Shown here: positions 51,657 through 59,613 of the stretch, piece by piece | Layout: each line of letters starts with the position of its first letter | Position numbering within the stretch: position 1 is the stretch's first letter | NCBI GenBank assembly: GCA_041659525.1 | Contig: JBAZYC010000001.1 | Coordinates: 806,001-870,000 of the forward strand | Reading direction: 5' to 3' | DNA length: 64,000 nucleotides | From: JAAZKV01 sp041659525 | GTDB lineage: Archaea > Iainarchaeota > Iainarchaeia > Iainarchaeales > JAAZKV01 | Notes under the pieces: generated by a model | The model's database searches: none | What the model was told of the DNA's origin: nothing | Seen by the model: the letters and a program-made list of their open reading frames with translations, nothing else | Program-made: the position numbers and the translations under genes

Positions 51657-51779
51657 AAGTGCTATTTCTAAAAGAAATTAAGGGGGGAAAGCAGTTTTAA
51701 AGTTAGTGTTTTTGATTTTGGATTTGGGTTTAATTGGTTGAAAGATAGTTATTTTAACTTTGAAAAAGAATAGGTTAGT

Positions 51780-52277
51780 ATGCCACGAAGAACAAGATAT
51801 AGAGGTAGCTTTGATCCTCTTGGACCAGGAAATATTAGATCTTATTCGCTTGGAACAAGAGGGATACTAGATGGTAGAGTTAGAGGATTAGAGAAAGAAA
51901 AAGAAGCCTCTTTAAAAATTGGAAATAAGATACTGGATGATGCTCGACTTTTAGCAAAACCCCATTATGAATTAGTTAGAGAAAAAGAAGAACAAATTGC
52001 TAGAATAGAACACTTGTTGAAAACTGCTGATAGAAATGCAACCACTCGCGCAAGAGAAGAAGTAAGGGATGCATTTTCAAAATCACCTAAAGGAAAAAGA
52101 GCTTTAAAAATAAGGCGAGTAATTAATGCTTTTGAATTACTCTGGAGAGGAAAAGAATTATCTAAATTTTCTGCAGATGAGATAAATAATTTTAGGACCG
52201 GTGTGGTTTTGGAGTTAAGACAAAAAGAATTACGAGGAAGAAGAAACGCTTTAGTGGCAAAACATAAAAAACAATAA
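51780..52277 (+). CDS. basic helical protein, 165 aa, unknown
   Basis: MPRRTRYRGSFDPLGPGN at the start is glycine/arginine rich, followed by a highly charged helical body (LEKEKEASLKIGNKILD; REEVRDAFSK) and a basic tail. It is likely nucleic-acid or ribosome associated. The leader has little ribosome binding site; TATA-like sequence is at about 51750. It is unlike any family I know, but similar in composition to the other short basic unknowns here. Confidence 0.6.
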   Translation: MPRRTRYRGSFDPLGPGNIRSYSLGTRGILDGRVRGLEKEKEASLKIGNKILDDARLLAKPHYELVREKEEQIARIEHLLKTADRNATTRAREEVRDAFSKSPKGKRALKIRRVINAFELLWRGKELSKFSADEINNFRTGVVLELRQKELRGRRNALVAKHKKQ

Positions 52278-52305
52278 TTTTTAGAGAATCTTTATTAAAA
52301 ATTTT

Positions 52306-53292
52306 TTAGTGTTTTAGTATTTCTATTTTCACTTGGTTCTTTAGAGCACTCATGCTAGCAGTTCCTCCGATTGGGAGAGTTATCATTGGGGTGGTGTGTC
52401 CAATATCTACTCCTGAAATTACTGGAATATTATTCAGTTCTCTTTTTGAGTTAATTATTTTTTGAATTTTATCTTTTCCAAATTCAATTATTTTTTGAGG
52501 TCTGCCAATTAATATTCCTCTAATTTTATTCGCTCCTTCTTGTTGGAGGATTGAGGTTAGGTGTCTATCAAACATTAAATCAAAGTGTTTCCCAAACAAA
52601 TAATCATCTTCAACAAAGAGAATTGAGTTTTTCAAACTCGGTAAGTATTTTGTTCCAAGGAGCAGTGCAAATGTATCAAGGTTTCCTCCGACTAGAGTTC
52701 CTTTTGCGCATCCTTCATGAATAATTTCCATTCCTTCGTTTGGAATATAAGTTCTGTTTTCTTGGTCCTTGTACCATGGATCATCACTCCACTCAATACT
52801 TGGTTTTATTTCAAAAGAATCTTTTTCAAATACACATTTTTTGAAATAATCAATAGTGTAAGCATTTCCGTGTTTCATTCCAAATGTACCATATTGTGGT
52901 CCTGAGTAATTTACTAGTCCTGTTTTTGCATAAATTGCATTATTAAGTGCGGTAATATCAGAGTATCCGCAAAAAAATTTTGGATTCTTTTTTATTAATT
53001 TATAATCAATGTAGGGTAATAGTTGGTTTGCATTAAATCCTCCTATAGCAGTTAGAACTCCGTTTACTTTTTTATCTTTGAATGCTTCATGTAAATCAAT
53101 TATTCTGGATTCTATGCTTGATGAACCAAAATCAGTTTCTTCCTCAGCATTTTTTGAAAATGAAACGCTCAATCCTAATTTTGAAAGAGTATTGTTTGCA
53201 ATCCATCTATTTTCTTGAGCAATTATTTTCAAACTCTTTGATGGAGAAATCACTCTAACGTGAGAGCCTTTTTTTAGTTTCTTTGGAATCAT
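52306..53292 (-). CDS. S66 family carboxypeptidase (LdcA/MccF-like)
   Basis: 328 residues. The N-terminal strand VRVISPSKS, the catalytic Ser in GYSDITALNNAIY near residue 111, the Glu in LVGGNLDTFALLLGTKY/LFVEDD, and the late His in GVDIGHTTPMITLPIGG give the Ser-Glu-His triad of LD-carboxypeptidases. In bacteria LdcA trims peptidoglycan tetrapeptides and MccF inactivates microcin C. An archaeon has no murein, so a defence, salvage or host-directed role is more likely. A TATA-like TATTTAAATA precedes the start by about 30 nt. Confidence 0.9.
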   Translation of the reverse strand: MIPKKLKKGSHVRVISPSKSLKIIAQENRWIANNTLSKLGLSVSFSKNAEEETDFGSSSIESRIIDLHEAFKDKKVNGVLTAIGGFNANQLLPYIDYKLIKKNPKFFCGYSDITALNNAIYAKTGLVNYSGPQYGTFGMKHGNAYTIDYFKKCVFEKDSFEIKPSIEWSDDPWYKDQENRTYIPNEGMEIIHEGCAKGTLVGGNLDTFALLLGTKYLPSLKNSILFVEDDYLFGKHFDLMFDRHLTSILQQEGANKIRGILIGRPQKIIEFGKDKIQKIINSKRELNNIPVISGVDIGHTTPMITLPIGGTASMSALKNQVKIEILKH

Positions 53293-53388
53293 TACTAAGT
53301 AGTGTTTTTAGTATTTAAATAAAGCTAGTTGCCCAAGCTGTTACAAAAATACATAAGATTTTTACCTTGTTTAATCAATAAGTTAATT

Positions 53389-53670
53389 ATGAGTATAGTT
53401 ACTTTGAGCGTAAATTTTAAGGGGCGAGTGCAGGGAGTGGGTTTTCGCTTTTTGTGTGTGAGAAAAGCAAATTCGCTTGGAGTAAAAGGATGGGTGAGGA
53501 ATTCCCAAAAATTTGATTTAGTTGAAAGTGTTTTTCAAGGGGAAGAAAAAAAGATTTATGAGTTAATTAATTATTTCAAAGAAAATCCTTATTTTGTTAG
53601 AGCGGATAATGTTGTGATTGATGAAATTAAAGTTTCTGAAAAGTTTTCTAATTTTGAAGTAAAATACTAA
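53389..53670 (+). CDS. acyP: acylphosphatase
   Basis: 93 residues from the ATG at 53389; the upstream in-frame start is not needed. The signature FKGRVQGVGFRFLCVRKA contains the substrate-binding Arg of VGFR. VKGWVRNSQKFDLVE provides the catalytic Asn, with F at the usual place of G-T. It hydrolyses acyl phosphates and is a single-domain cytoplasmic protein. It is a small monocistronic gene. Confidence 0.92.
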   Translation: MSIVTLSVNFKGRVQGVGFRFLCVRKANSLGVKGWVRNSQKFDLVESVFQGEEKKIYELINYFKENPYFVRADNVVIDEIKVSEKFSNFEVKY

Positions 53671-53717
53671 TATTTGAAATTGTTGCTAAATTTTTAAAAA
53701 AAGATTTTTTTACTAAA

Positions 53718-53788
53718 TGGGGTCACGGGGAATCGGACCCCGTTTTAGCGGTCTGGAGCCGCTCGTAATACCACTATACCATGACCCC
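53718..53788 (-). tRNA. tRNA-Trp (anticodon CCA)
   Basis: 71 nt. The acceptor is GGGGTCA/TGACCCC with discriminator A, the anticodon stem AGCGG/CCGCT holds loop CTCCAGA (anticodon CCA), and the T arm is CGGGG-TCCGATT-CCCCG. The D arm is short. No CCA is encoded. The box C/D intron often found in archaeal tRNA-Trp genes is absent. Confidence 0.93.
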
Positions 53789-53873
53789 AACTTTTAGTTG
53801 GTTGTTTTGTAAATAAGTTGTTCATGCAAAGTTTATATTCTTAGTGAATGGGCTTTTTTTGGAGATTTTAGAG

Positions 53874-54638
53874 TTATTTAATGTAGTGAAGCATTCCTTT
53901 TTTCTTTTCCATTATTTCGCCTTCTTCTTTTAAGAATTCGCAAATTATTTTTGTAAGCATTTGAGAGGTCTTAATGTTCTTTGAGAGTTCTTCTAATGAT
54001 TGAGTAGTTTTGCCTGTGAATGCAGTAATTATTTTGTGAATGTATTCTTCTAGTAAATCATTTTGAATTAAGTAGTAATTTCCATCAAAGCTTTTGATTC
54101 CACGCAGTAGTCCTTCTTTGATTTGTCTTCCATATTCATAAGAAGCATTTGCTGCTCTATCTTTTCCTTTTATTATTAAAAATCCATCTTGTTCCAAAGT
54201 ATATTCAGTATAAGGTTTCTCAATTGCAAGTTCATTCTCTGATTCTTTTTTCTCTCTATTTTCTCCTCGTTCTTCTTCTTGTACTCTGTAAACTCCTTTT
54301 TTGTAAGTTTGATTTAATTTGAATACAATTACTTTTTCACTCATTACTAGTTCTAGTAATGCTTTTTTTTGTTTTTCATTTAAAGTTAATTCAAATTTTC
54401 CTTCCACTAAGTTTGATAAGTTCCCTTTTTTGATTAATCCTACTACTTGTTGCTTTTCTTCTTCTAGTGCAGGGACTTGTACGCACACTTGTGTTCCTTC
54501 TTTTTCTTTCATCACGGATTTGTCTATTAGTAAGAATACCCCTTTGTGATTTGGAATTAATTCAAATTCTTTTCCCTCTCCTAACAAAGAGGTTTCTTCA
54601 GAACTTAGAACAATATTTTTTCCAATTACTTTCGCCAT
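53874..54638 (-). CDS. unknown protein, 254 aa, possibly DNA-binding
   Basis: The N-terminal 60 residues form a beta-rich domain (VIGKNIVLSSEETSLLGEGK). The middle is charged and low complexity (EERGENREKKESENE). The C-terminus looks like one or two winged-helix segments (LLEEYIHKIITAFTG, then LSKNIKTSQMLTKIICEFLKEEGEI). The overall shape, a modulator domain joined to a winged helix, would fit an archaeal transcription or chromatin protein. No family is recognised. It is divergent from the surface locus, 141 bp away. Confidence 0.55.
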   Translation of the reverse strand: MAKVIGKNIVLSSEETSLLGEGKEFELIPNHKGVFLLIDKSVMKEKEGTQVCVQVPALEEEKQQVVGLIKKGNLSNLVEGKFELTLNEKQKKALLELVMSEKVIVFKLNQTYKKGVYRVQEEERGENREKKESENELAIEKPYTEYTLEQDGFLIIKGKDRAANASYEYGRQIKEGLLRGIKSFDGNYYLIQNDLLEEYIHKIITAFTGKTTQSLEELSKNIKTSQMLTKIICEFLKEEGEIMEKKKGMLHYIK

Positions 54639-54778
54639 TAATGAAACACTAACCTATGTTGAATCTAAAACTATTTAAAGAGAGTGACTTTGCTTCGACA
54701 ATTGTAGAAAACTACCTCTCCTCGAAATCCAAAGTCTAAAGAGAAAGATATAAATAGTCCTAAGTGAGTCATTTAATT

Positions 54779-55453
54779 ATGGATTCAAAAGTTGGGGTAT
54801 TTGCACTAGTTGTCCTACTTCTAATTGGAATTGCTTTTGCTGGAGCAACTATAGTTGGGCCCTCTGAATCAATTGTTACTTATATGAAAAAAATTAATGC
54901 TAATATTGTAAATGGAATTAGTACTATTGCTGAGGTTGTTTTTGGTCAACCAACAGTGTATGGTGATGAAAAGTTAGTTGAAGCCACAAGCGATGGGACA
55001 AAGTATAATGTAGTTTTTAGAAAAGGCTTTGCTGATCAGGGTCAAGTTTGTGTTCCTACTAAGAGTAGTGATTATTCAGGTATTAGTGATGTTAGTATTG
55101 TTGAAATTTGCATTTCAGGTCCTAATTTTGGAACAGGTACTGACACAGGTAATTGGCGTTTTGATAATTTTGCCTATGTTACAGCTTATTTTTATAAAGA
55201 TAATGATTCTTACTTAAATCAGAATTGGAAAAATAAGTATAGTTTAGATTGTGCTAATTTGGACATCGAAAGAGCGTGGTCTCCTGATGCAGATGAACCT
55301 GAAGCTTGTGCATTAGATAGTTTTTCCCCCTCTCTCAAAAAATTTATTACTCTAAATACTAAATCTGCAATAGTTGCTGATGGAACAGGTGGATTCCATT
55401 TTGACTTCACTTTTATAACTAATGGTGGGACAACTTACCCTTCTTCTAAGTAA
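54779..55453 (+). CDS. secreted or anchored surface protein, 224 aa
   Basis: The ATG at 54779 lies about 30 nt after GATATAAATAG, giving a leaderless mRNA. The N-terminus DSKVGVFALVVLLLIGIAFAGATI is a single hydrophobic helix, either a signal peptide or a pilin-like anchor. The rest is beta-rich with a few cysteines (VCVPTKSSD, VEICISG, SLDCANLD, EPEACALD) that could form disulfides. It opens the surface-protein locus. Family unknown. Confidence 0.75.
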   Translation: MDSKVGVFALVVLLLIGIAFAGATIVGPSESIVTYMKKINANIVNGISTIAEVVFGQPTVYGDEKLVEATSDGTKYNVVFRKGFADQGQVCVPTKSSDYSGISDVSIVEICISGPNFGTGTDTGNWRFDNFAYVTAYFYKDNDSYLNQNWKNKYSLDCANLDIERAWSPDADEPEACALDSFSPSLKKFITLNTKSAIVADGTGGFHFDFTFITNGGTTYPSSK

Positions 55454-55507
55454 TTTGTTTAATATCCTCCTTAATCCCTTTCTCTAGTGAATTCGTTAAG
55501 TTTAAAT

Positions 55508-55643
55508 ACTCCTTCTACAGCAATACATATATCAAATAACTTTGTAATCAATCAAAGTTAATAGTAATTCTCTTGGATTAGTATTCAGGAGCCTTTCATT
55601 CGTTTATGGTTGGAAGAGAAGTTTTATTTTTGGGGTTTTGAGG
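55508..55643 (+). promoter_or_regulatory. long leader with hairpin and short upstream ORF
   Basis: After the TATA at about 55499-55508 (GTTTAAATAC) the leader contains a hairpin ACTTTG/CAAAGT (near 55540-55559). A tiny ORF (MVGREVLFLGF, 55606-55641) follows; its TGA lies 2 bases before the ATG of the next gene. Most promoters here are leaderless, so a leader of over 100 nt is unusual and may be regulatory. Confidence 0.4.
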
Positions 55644-56219
55644 ATGATAACTGGGTATGTTTCTGGTGCTGCAAAAAAAGCTCTTTCTTTAGACAAAGAT
55701 TACCTAATTGTAATGGTATTATTCTTATTAGTTCTATTTAGTGCTAAAGCTTTTGCAATAGTAGAGGCTCCAACTCAAGTAATGGTTGATGATAAAACAA
55801 TTTTTTATGTTGATATTTCAAATGATTCTGACAAAATAGTAAATTTATCAGTTAATTTCTTTGCTCCAATAAAGAGTGAAGTAGTGGTTCAAAAAACAAT
55901 TGCTCCAAGAGAAAAAGCAACTGCAAAAATTACGCTTTACAATACAAAGTATGATTCAAAAACAAAAATTAATGCAATAGTTGAAGCAAATATGGGGGAC
56001 ACAATTGAACAAAAAGAAATAGTTCTCTCTTTCTCAGGAAAACAATTCAATCAAAATGGTCCCCTTAATGCAATGTTTACAAGTTTTTTTAGTTTGAGTT
56101 CATTTGTAAGTGAAACAACAAATTATTCACTCGCAGATTGGGCAATTTTTTGGGTGTTAATTATAATTTCAGCTGTTCTTTTGATAGCTTTTGTTTCAAG
56201 AGTAAAAAATAGGGTTTAG
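55644..56219 (+). CDS. surface protein with Ig-like domain and two membrane helices, 191 aa
   Basis: The ATG at 55644 follows the upstream mini-ORF; the TTG at 55638 is an alternative. One helix lies near the N-terminus (KDYLIVMVLFLLVLFSAKAFA), then an Ig-like/NEW3-type beta domain (VDDKTIFYVDISNDSDKIVNLSV) and a C-terminal helix (WAIFWVLIIISAVLLIAFV) with a basic tail. The next gene starts 15 nt on, with GAAGG before it, so the surface genes form an operon. No enzyme motif is seen. Confidence 0.78.
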   Translation: MITGYVSGAAKKALSLDKDYLIVMVLFLLVLFSAKAFAIVEAPTQVMVDDKTIFYVDISNDSDKIVNLSVNFFAPIKSEVVVQKTIAPREKATAKITLYNTKYDSKTKINAIVEANMGDTIEQKEIVLSFSGKQFNQNGPLNAMFTSFFSLSSFVSETTNYSLADWAIFWVLIIISAVLLIAFVSRVKNRV

Positions 56220-56234
56220 TGGGGTTGATGAAGG

Positions 56235-59200
56235 ATGAAATTTAATCACATTTGTTTAATAGTTGGAATTTTCTTATTAATTTTAGGGGTAAGTGTATTT
56301 GCACACGCTTCAGTTGCTCAACTAGATTGTAGTAATGGTTTTAATTGCGAAATAAAGAGTTATTGTCAATCAAACCCTAATGCAGTTTTAGGATTATTAG
56401 TAAGTGGTGGACAATGTGGTTCAACTGGTTCTCTTCCTTGTGTTTATTCTTTTAATTCAACAACAACAGGACTTCATTCATGCACAGTAACAATAACTAC
56501 TACAGCAATGCATTCGCAAAATCAAGTTAACGAAAATACCACTGTTTTGATTAATGGAACAACTATTGGAACAACAGTTGATAATTATTGTAATGGTTCA
56601 GAATCAGAAGGATGTACTTTTTGTGGTAGAGATGTTCAAACTCTTCCCTCAAAAACTCTTTCACTTAACTCAACAAACACAATTACTCTTCAAGGTCACG
56701 ATAGTCACGCAGTTGTTTCAGTAACTGCTAATTGTACTCCTACTGATTATAATTGTGTAAATGGAGTTTGTACTTTTGTAAGAAATTGTAATAATGATCT
56801 TTCTCCAACAATTTCAACTATTCCAAATCAAAGTGTAAAATATAATGGAACTTTGAAATTAGATTTGTGGAATTATATTAATGATTATGATGATTCTCTA
56901 TCTGATTTAACTATTTCAGCTGGACAAATAGGAAATTCAGTTTCTTGTGTTATTGATAATAATAGATATTTAGAATGTGATGGAACAGAAAACATTGGCA
57001 CTTCAACAATTGATGTTGAAGTAATGGATAGTTGTGGAAAATCTCAAGTAAAAACTTTTGATATAGTTGTAACAAACAACACTCCTTCATTATCAATTTC
57101 TAATTTAACTAAATCTTGTGTTAATGATTTTAACAAATTCCTTGATTTAAGGGATTATGCTTATGATGAAAATGTTCTCGATTTGAATTTTGCAATAATT
57201 TCAGAATCGAATAGTGGTTTGATTGATTGTAATGTGGATTCAAATAACAAAAACTTTTTGACATGCAGTGTTAACACTTGTTCAGATTCTTGTTCAACTG
57301 TTACATTAAGAACAATTGATATTTTAGGAGCTTATTCTGACAAATCTTTCAATTTGTGCTTGAATAATTCTACTCCTACTTGGAAAAGTGTTCCTTCTAT
57401 TTGTATTAATGATTCAAATAGTAGATTGATTGATCTAAAACAATACGCAAGCGATATTGAAGATAAAAATAATTTAACTTTTTCACTAACTCAATCAAAT
57501 AGTTCTGCAGTAAGTTGCTCAATTGAATCTTCAAGTTACATCTCTTGTACAGATCTTTCAAACAAATCTCTTTCAAATACATTAACTCTAAAAGCAACTG
57601 ACTCTAAAGGAAAATACGCAACAATAGAAACTACAATTAGTACTAATTGTTTTGATGAGAATGGAAATGACACAAATCAAAGTGGACAAATAACATTTGA
57701 AGCCCAAAACAAAGCAGTTTGTATGGAGAATTGTGTTACTTATGGTACTCAATTAAAATTAACAAATAACTCAACTGAAAAAAAATGCTTTAGTTTTGAT
57801 GCAGAATCTTATCCTTATAATATGCTAAATGTTTCTTTAGCAGAGAGTGAAGTTTGTATTAACTCTGGAGAAACAAGATTTGTTACTCTTAACGCTAATA
57901 GTTGTGGAGCGGATAGTAGAAGTTACCAAGTAAAAGTTTCTGCAAAAAGAATAGTGGAAGGAACTAATTGGAATTTCTCTCAAACAACTCAATTAGTAGA
58001 TACAAATCTTTCTCTATTATTTGATTTTCAAGTAGGGACTTGCCAAAACTTTGGTGAATTTAGAATAAATGAATTTGATGGAAAAATTTGCAAAGGGGAA
58101 ACAAAGAACTTAAATGTGTTTGTAAGAAATACTACAAGTAGTAGTAAAACAGTTTTACTAAACGCAGATAACGCAATGATTCTTCCTTACTTTGAAAAAA
58201 GTTACGTTGATTTATCAAGTGGACAAGAAAAAGTAGTTCAATTAGTAGTTAACACAAATAATCTTTCTTTAGGTTATTACACTATTTTATTAGAAGGGGA
58301 CGCAACAGATTATCACATTAGTAAGAAACTTGAAATTGAAGTAGTTAATTGTGATAGTATTGCTAAAAGAACTTTTTCAATTAATGTTCCTCAAGTTTGT
58401 TTTGATGTTAGAAGAGGACAAACTTTCCAAAGCCAATTCTCAATTACAAGACAAAGTTGCACAACTTACTCAGATTGTTACAATAGAGAAAAAGAATTCT
58501 TCCTTTCAATTGGTGGGATGCCAAATGAATTAGCTTACAACTCAGTGCTATTAACTTCTAATCAAAGTAAATCAATAGAGTACTCAATTTTAGTTCCAAC
58601 TAACGCTCCAGCCGGAAATCAATTACTTACAATTTCTGGGACAGATAGTTTAGAGTATGGTGCATTTGTTGAAGAAAAATTATTGTGCTTAAATGTTTTA
58701 GGGGAAGCAAAAACAGTTCTTACAGTTAGAACTCAAGCCAAAGATATTCTTTGGTGCGGATCAGAAGTATTTGAATTAGAATTAACTAACACAGGGGATT
58801 TTGATGCAAATTTTGTTTTATCAACAACTAGTATCCCAGTTGGAGTAAGTGTAAATTTATCAGAAACAAATGTTACAGTAAAAAAAGGAACTACTAAAGT
58901 AATTTATGCAGCAGTTTCAACTAATCCAAATTCACAAATAAAAGATAATCAATTCTTTGTAGTTAGTGTAAGTGGTTCAGCTTCAATGTCAGCAAAAGTT
59001 TACTTTAATATAAAACAAAAAACAGCACTTGAAAATATCGAAATATTGAGTGCAACAAACCAAATTGATATAAGAGCTAATTCAACAGCAGCTTATGATA
59101 TCACAATTAGAAATAACACTGAATCAACTTTGAAAGGAATTGTTCTTTCATTTGAAGGAATTCCTGCTGATGTTAATATTGAATCAAAAATAATTGGTGA

Positions 59201-59534
59201 TTTATTACCTGGTCAAGTTATCTCTGTTTCAGGAGTAATTTCTGCAGGGGATGCTAATGGATTCTTTGAACCGAGTTTTGTTGTTTCTTCAGGATCAATG
59301 TTAAACAAAAAACAATTCGGCCTGTACATTCAAGGAACAAGAACTAATGCAGGTTTAGCAGGATTGTTTACTGGAATGTTCGCTTTTGACTTTGGAAATG
59401 GGAATTTTTTCCTAACCCAAGAGGTATTTGGAGCGTTTTTATTAGTAATTGTTTTAATTGCTTTGCTAACAGTAATTATTTTAGGAATAGCAATTATCAA
59501 TAAACCAAAAACAAAAGAAGTTTGGGCAAATTGA
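56235..59534 (+). CDS. large cysteine-rich surface protein, 1099 aa
   Basis: It has a signal sequence (residues 1-28, LIVGIFLLILGVSVFAHAS), then repeated beta-sandwich units. The first 400 residues hold cadherin-like segments with frequent Cys (CSNGFNCEIKSYC; ISTIPNQSVKYNG, DYDDSLSDLTIS). Several NEW3/CARDB-like domains follow to about residue 1045. The C-terminal anchor is AFLLVIVLIALLTVIILGIAI with a short basic tail. It is rich in N-x-S/T sites. This looks like the main cell-surface or adhesion protein of the locus, paralogous in style to the next gene. Confidence 0.85.
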   Translation: MKFNHICLIVGIFLLILGVSVFAHASVAQLDCSNGFNCEIKSYCQSNPNAVLGLLVSGGQCGSTGSLPCVYSFNSTTTGLHSCTVTITTTAMHSQNQVNENTTVLINGTTIGTTVDNYCNGSESEGCTFCGRDVQTLPSKTLSLNSTNTITLQGHDSHAVVSVTANCTPTDYNCVNGVCTFVRNCNNDLSPTISTIPNQSVKYNGTLKLDLWNYINDYDDSLSDLTISAGQIGNSVSCVIDNNRYLECDGTENIGTSTIDVEVMDSCGKSQVKTFDIVVTNNTPSLSISNLTKSCVNDFNKFLDLRDYAYDENVLDLNFAIISESNSGLIDCNVDSNNKNFLTCSVNTCSDSCSTVTLRTIDILGAYSDKSFNLCLNNSTPTWKSVPSICINDSNSRLIDLKQYASDIEDKNNLTFSLTQSNSSAVSCSIESSSYISCTDLSNKSLSNTLTLKATDSKGKYATIETTISTNCFDENGNDTNQSGQITFEAQNKAVCMENCVTYGTQLKLTNNSTEKKCFSFDAESYPYNMLNVSLAESEVCINSGETRFVTLNANSCGADSRSYQVKVSAKRIVEGTNWNFSQTTQLVDTNLSLLFDFQVGTCQNFGEFRINEFDGKICKGETKNLNVFVRNTTSSSKTVLLNADNAMILPYFEKSYVDLSSGQEKVVQLVVNTNNLSLGYYTILLEGDATDYHISKKLEIEVVNCDSIAKRTFSINVPQVCFDVRRGQTFQSQFSITRQSCTTYSDCYNREKEFFLSIGGMPNELAYNSVLLTSNQSKSIEYSILVPTNAPAGNQLLTISGTDSLEYGAFVEEKLLCLNVLGEAKTVLTVRTQAKDILWCGSEVFELELTNTGDFDANFVLSTTSIPVGVSVNLSETNVTVKKGTTKVIYAAVSTNPNSQIKDNQFFVVSVSGSASMSAKVYFNIKQKTALENIEILSATNQIDIRANSTAAYDITIRNNTESTLKGIVLSFEGIPADVNIESKIIGDLLPGQVISVSGVISAGDANGFFEPSFVVSSGSMLNKKQFGLYIQGTRTNAGLAGLFTGMFAFDFGNGNFFLTQEVFGAFLLVIVLIALLTVIILGIAIINKPKTKEVWAN

Positions 59535-59613
59535 TTGAGTAGTAAGGTAATTTTGGTATTATTAAAAAAAGTTAATTAATTTAAATTTAAAAAAATTAGA
59601 GGAGTTGGATTTA

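Noticed and set aside
53292..53340. GGGCAACTAGCTT before the S66 peptidase as a box copy
   Set aside because: CGGCA is not present and the TATA follows about 7 nt too early.
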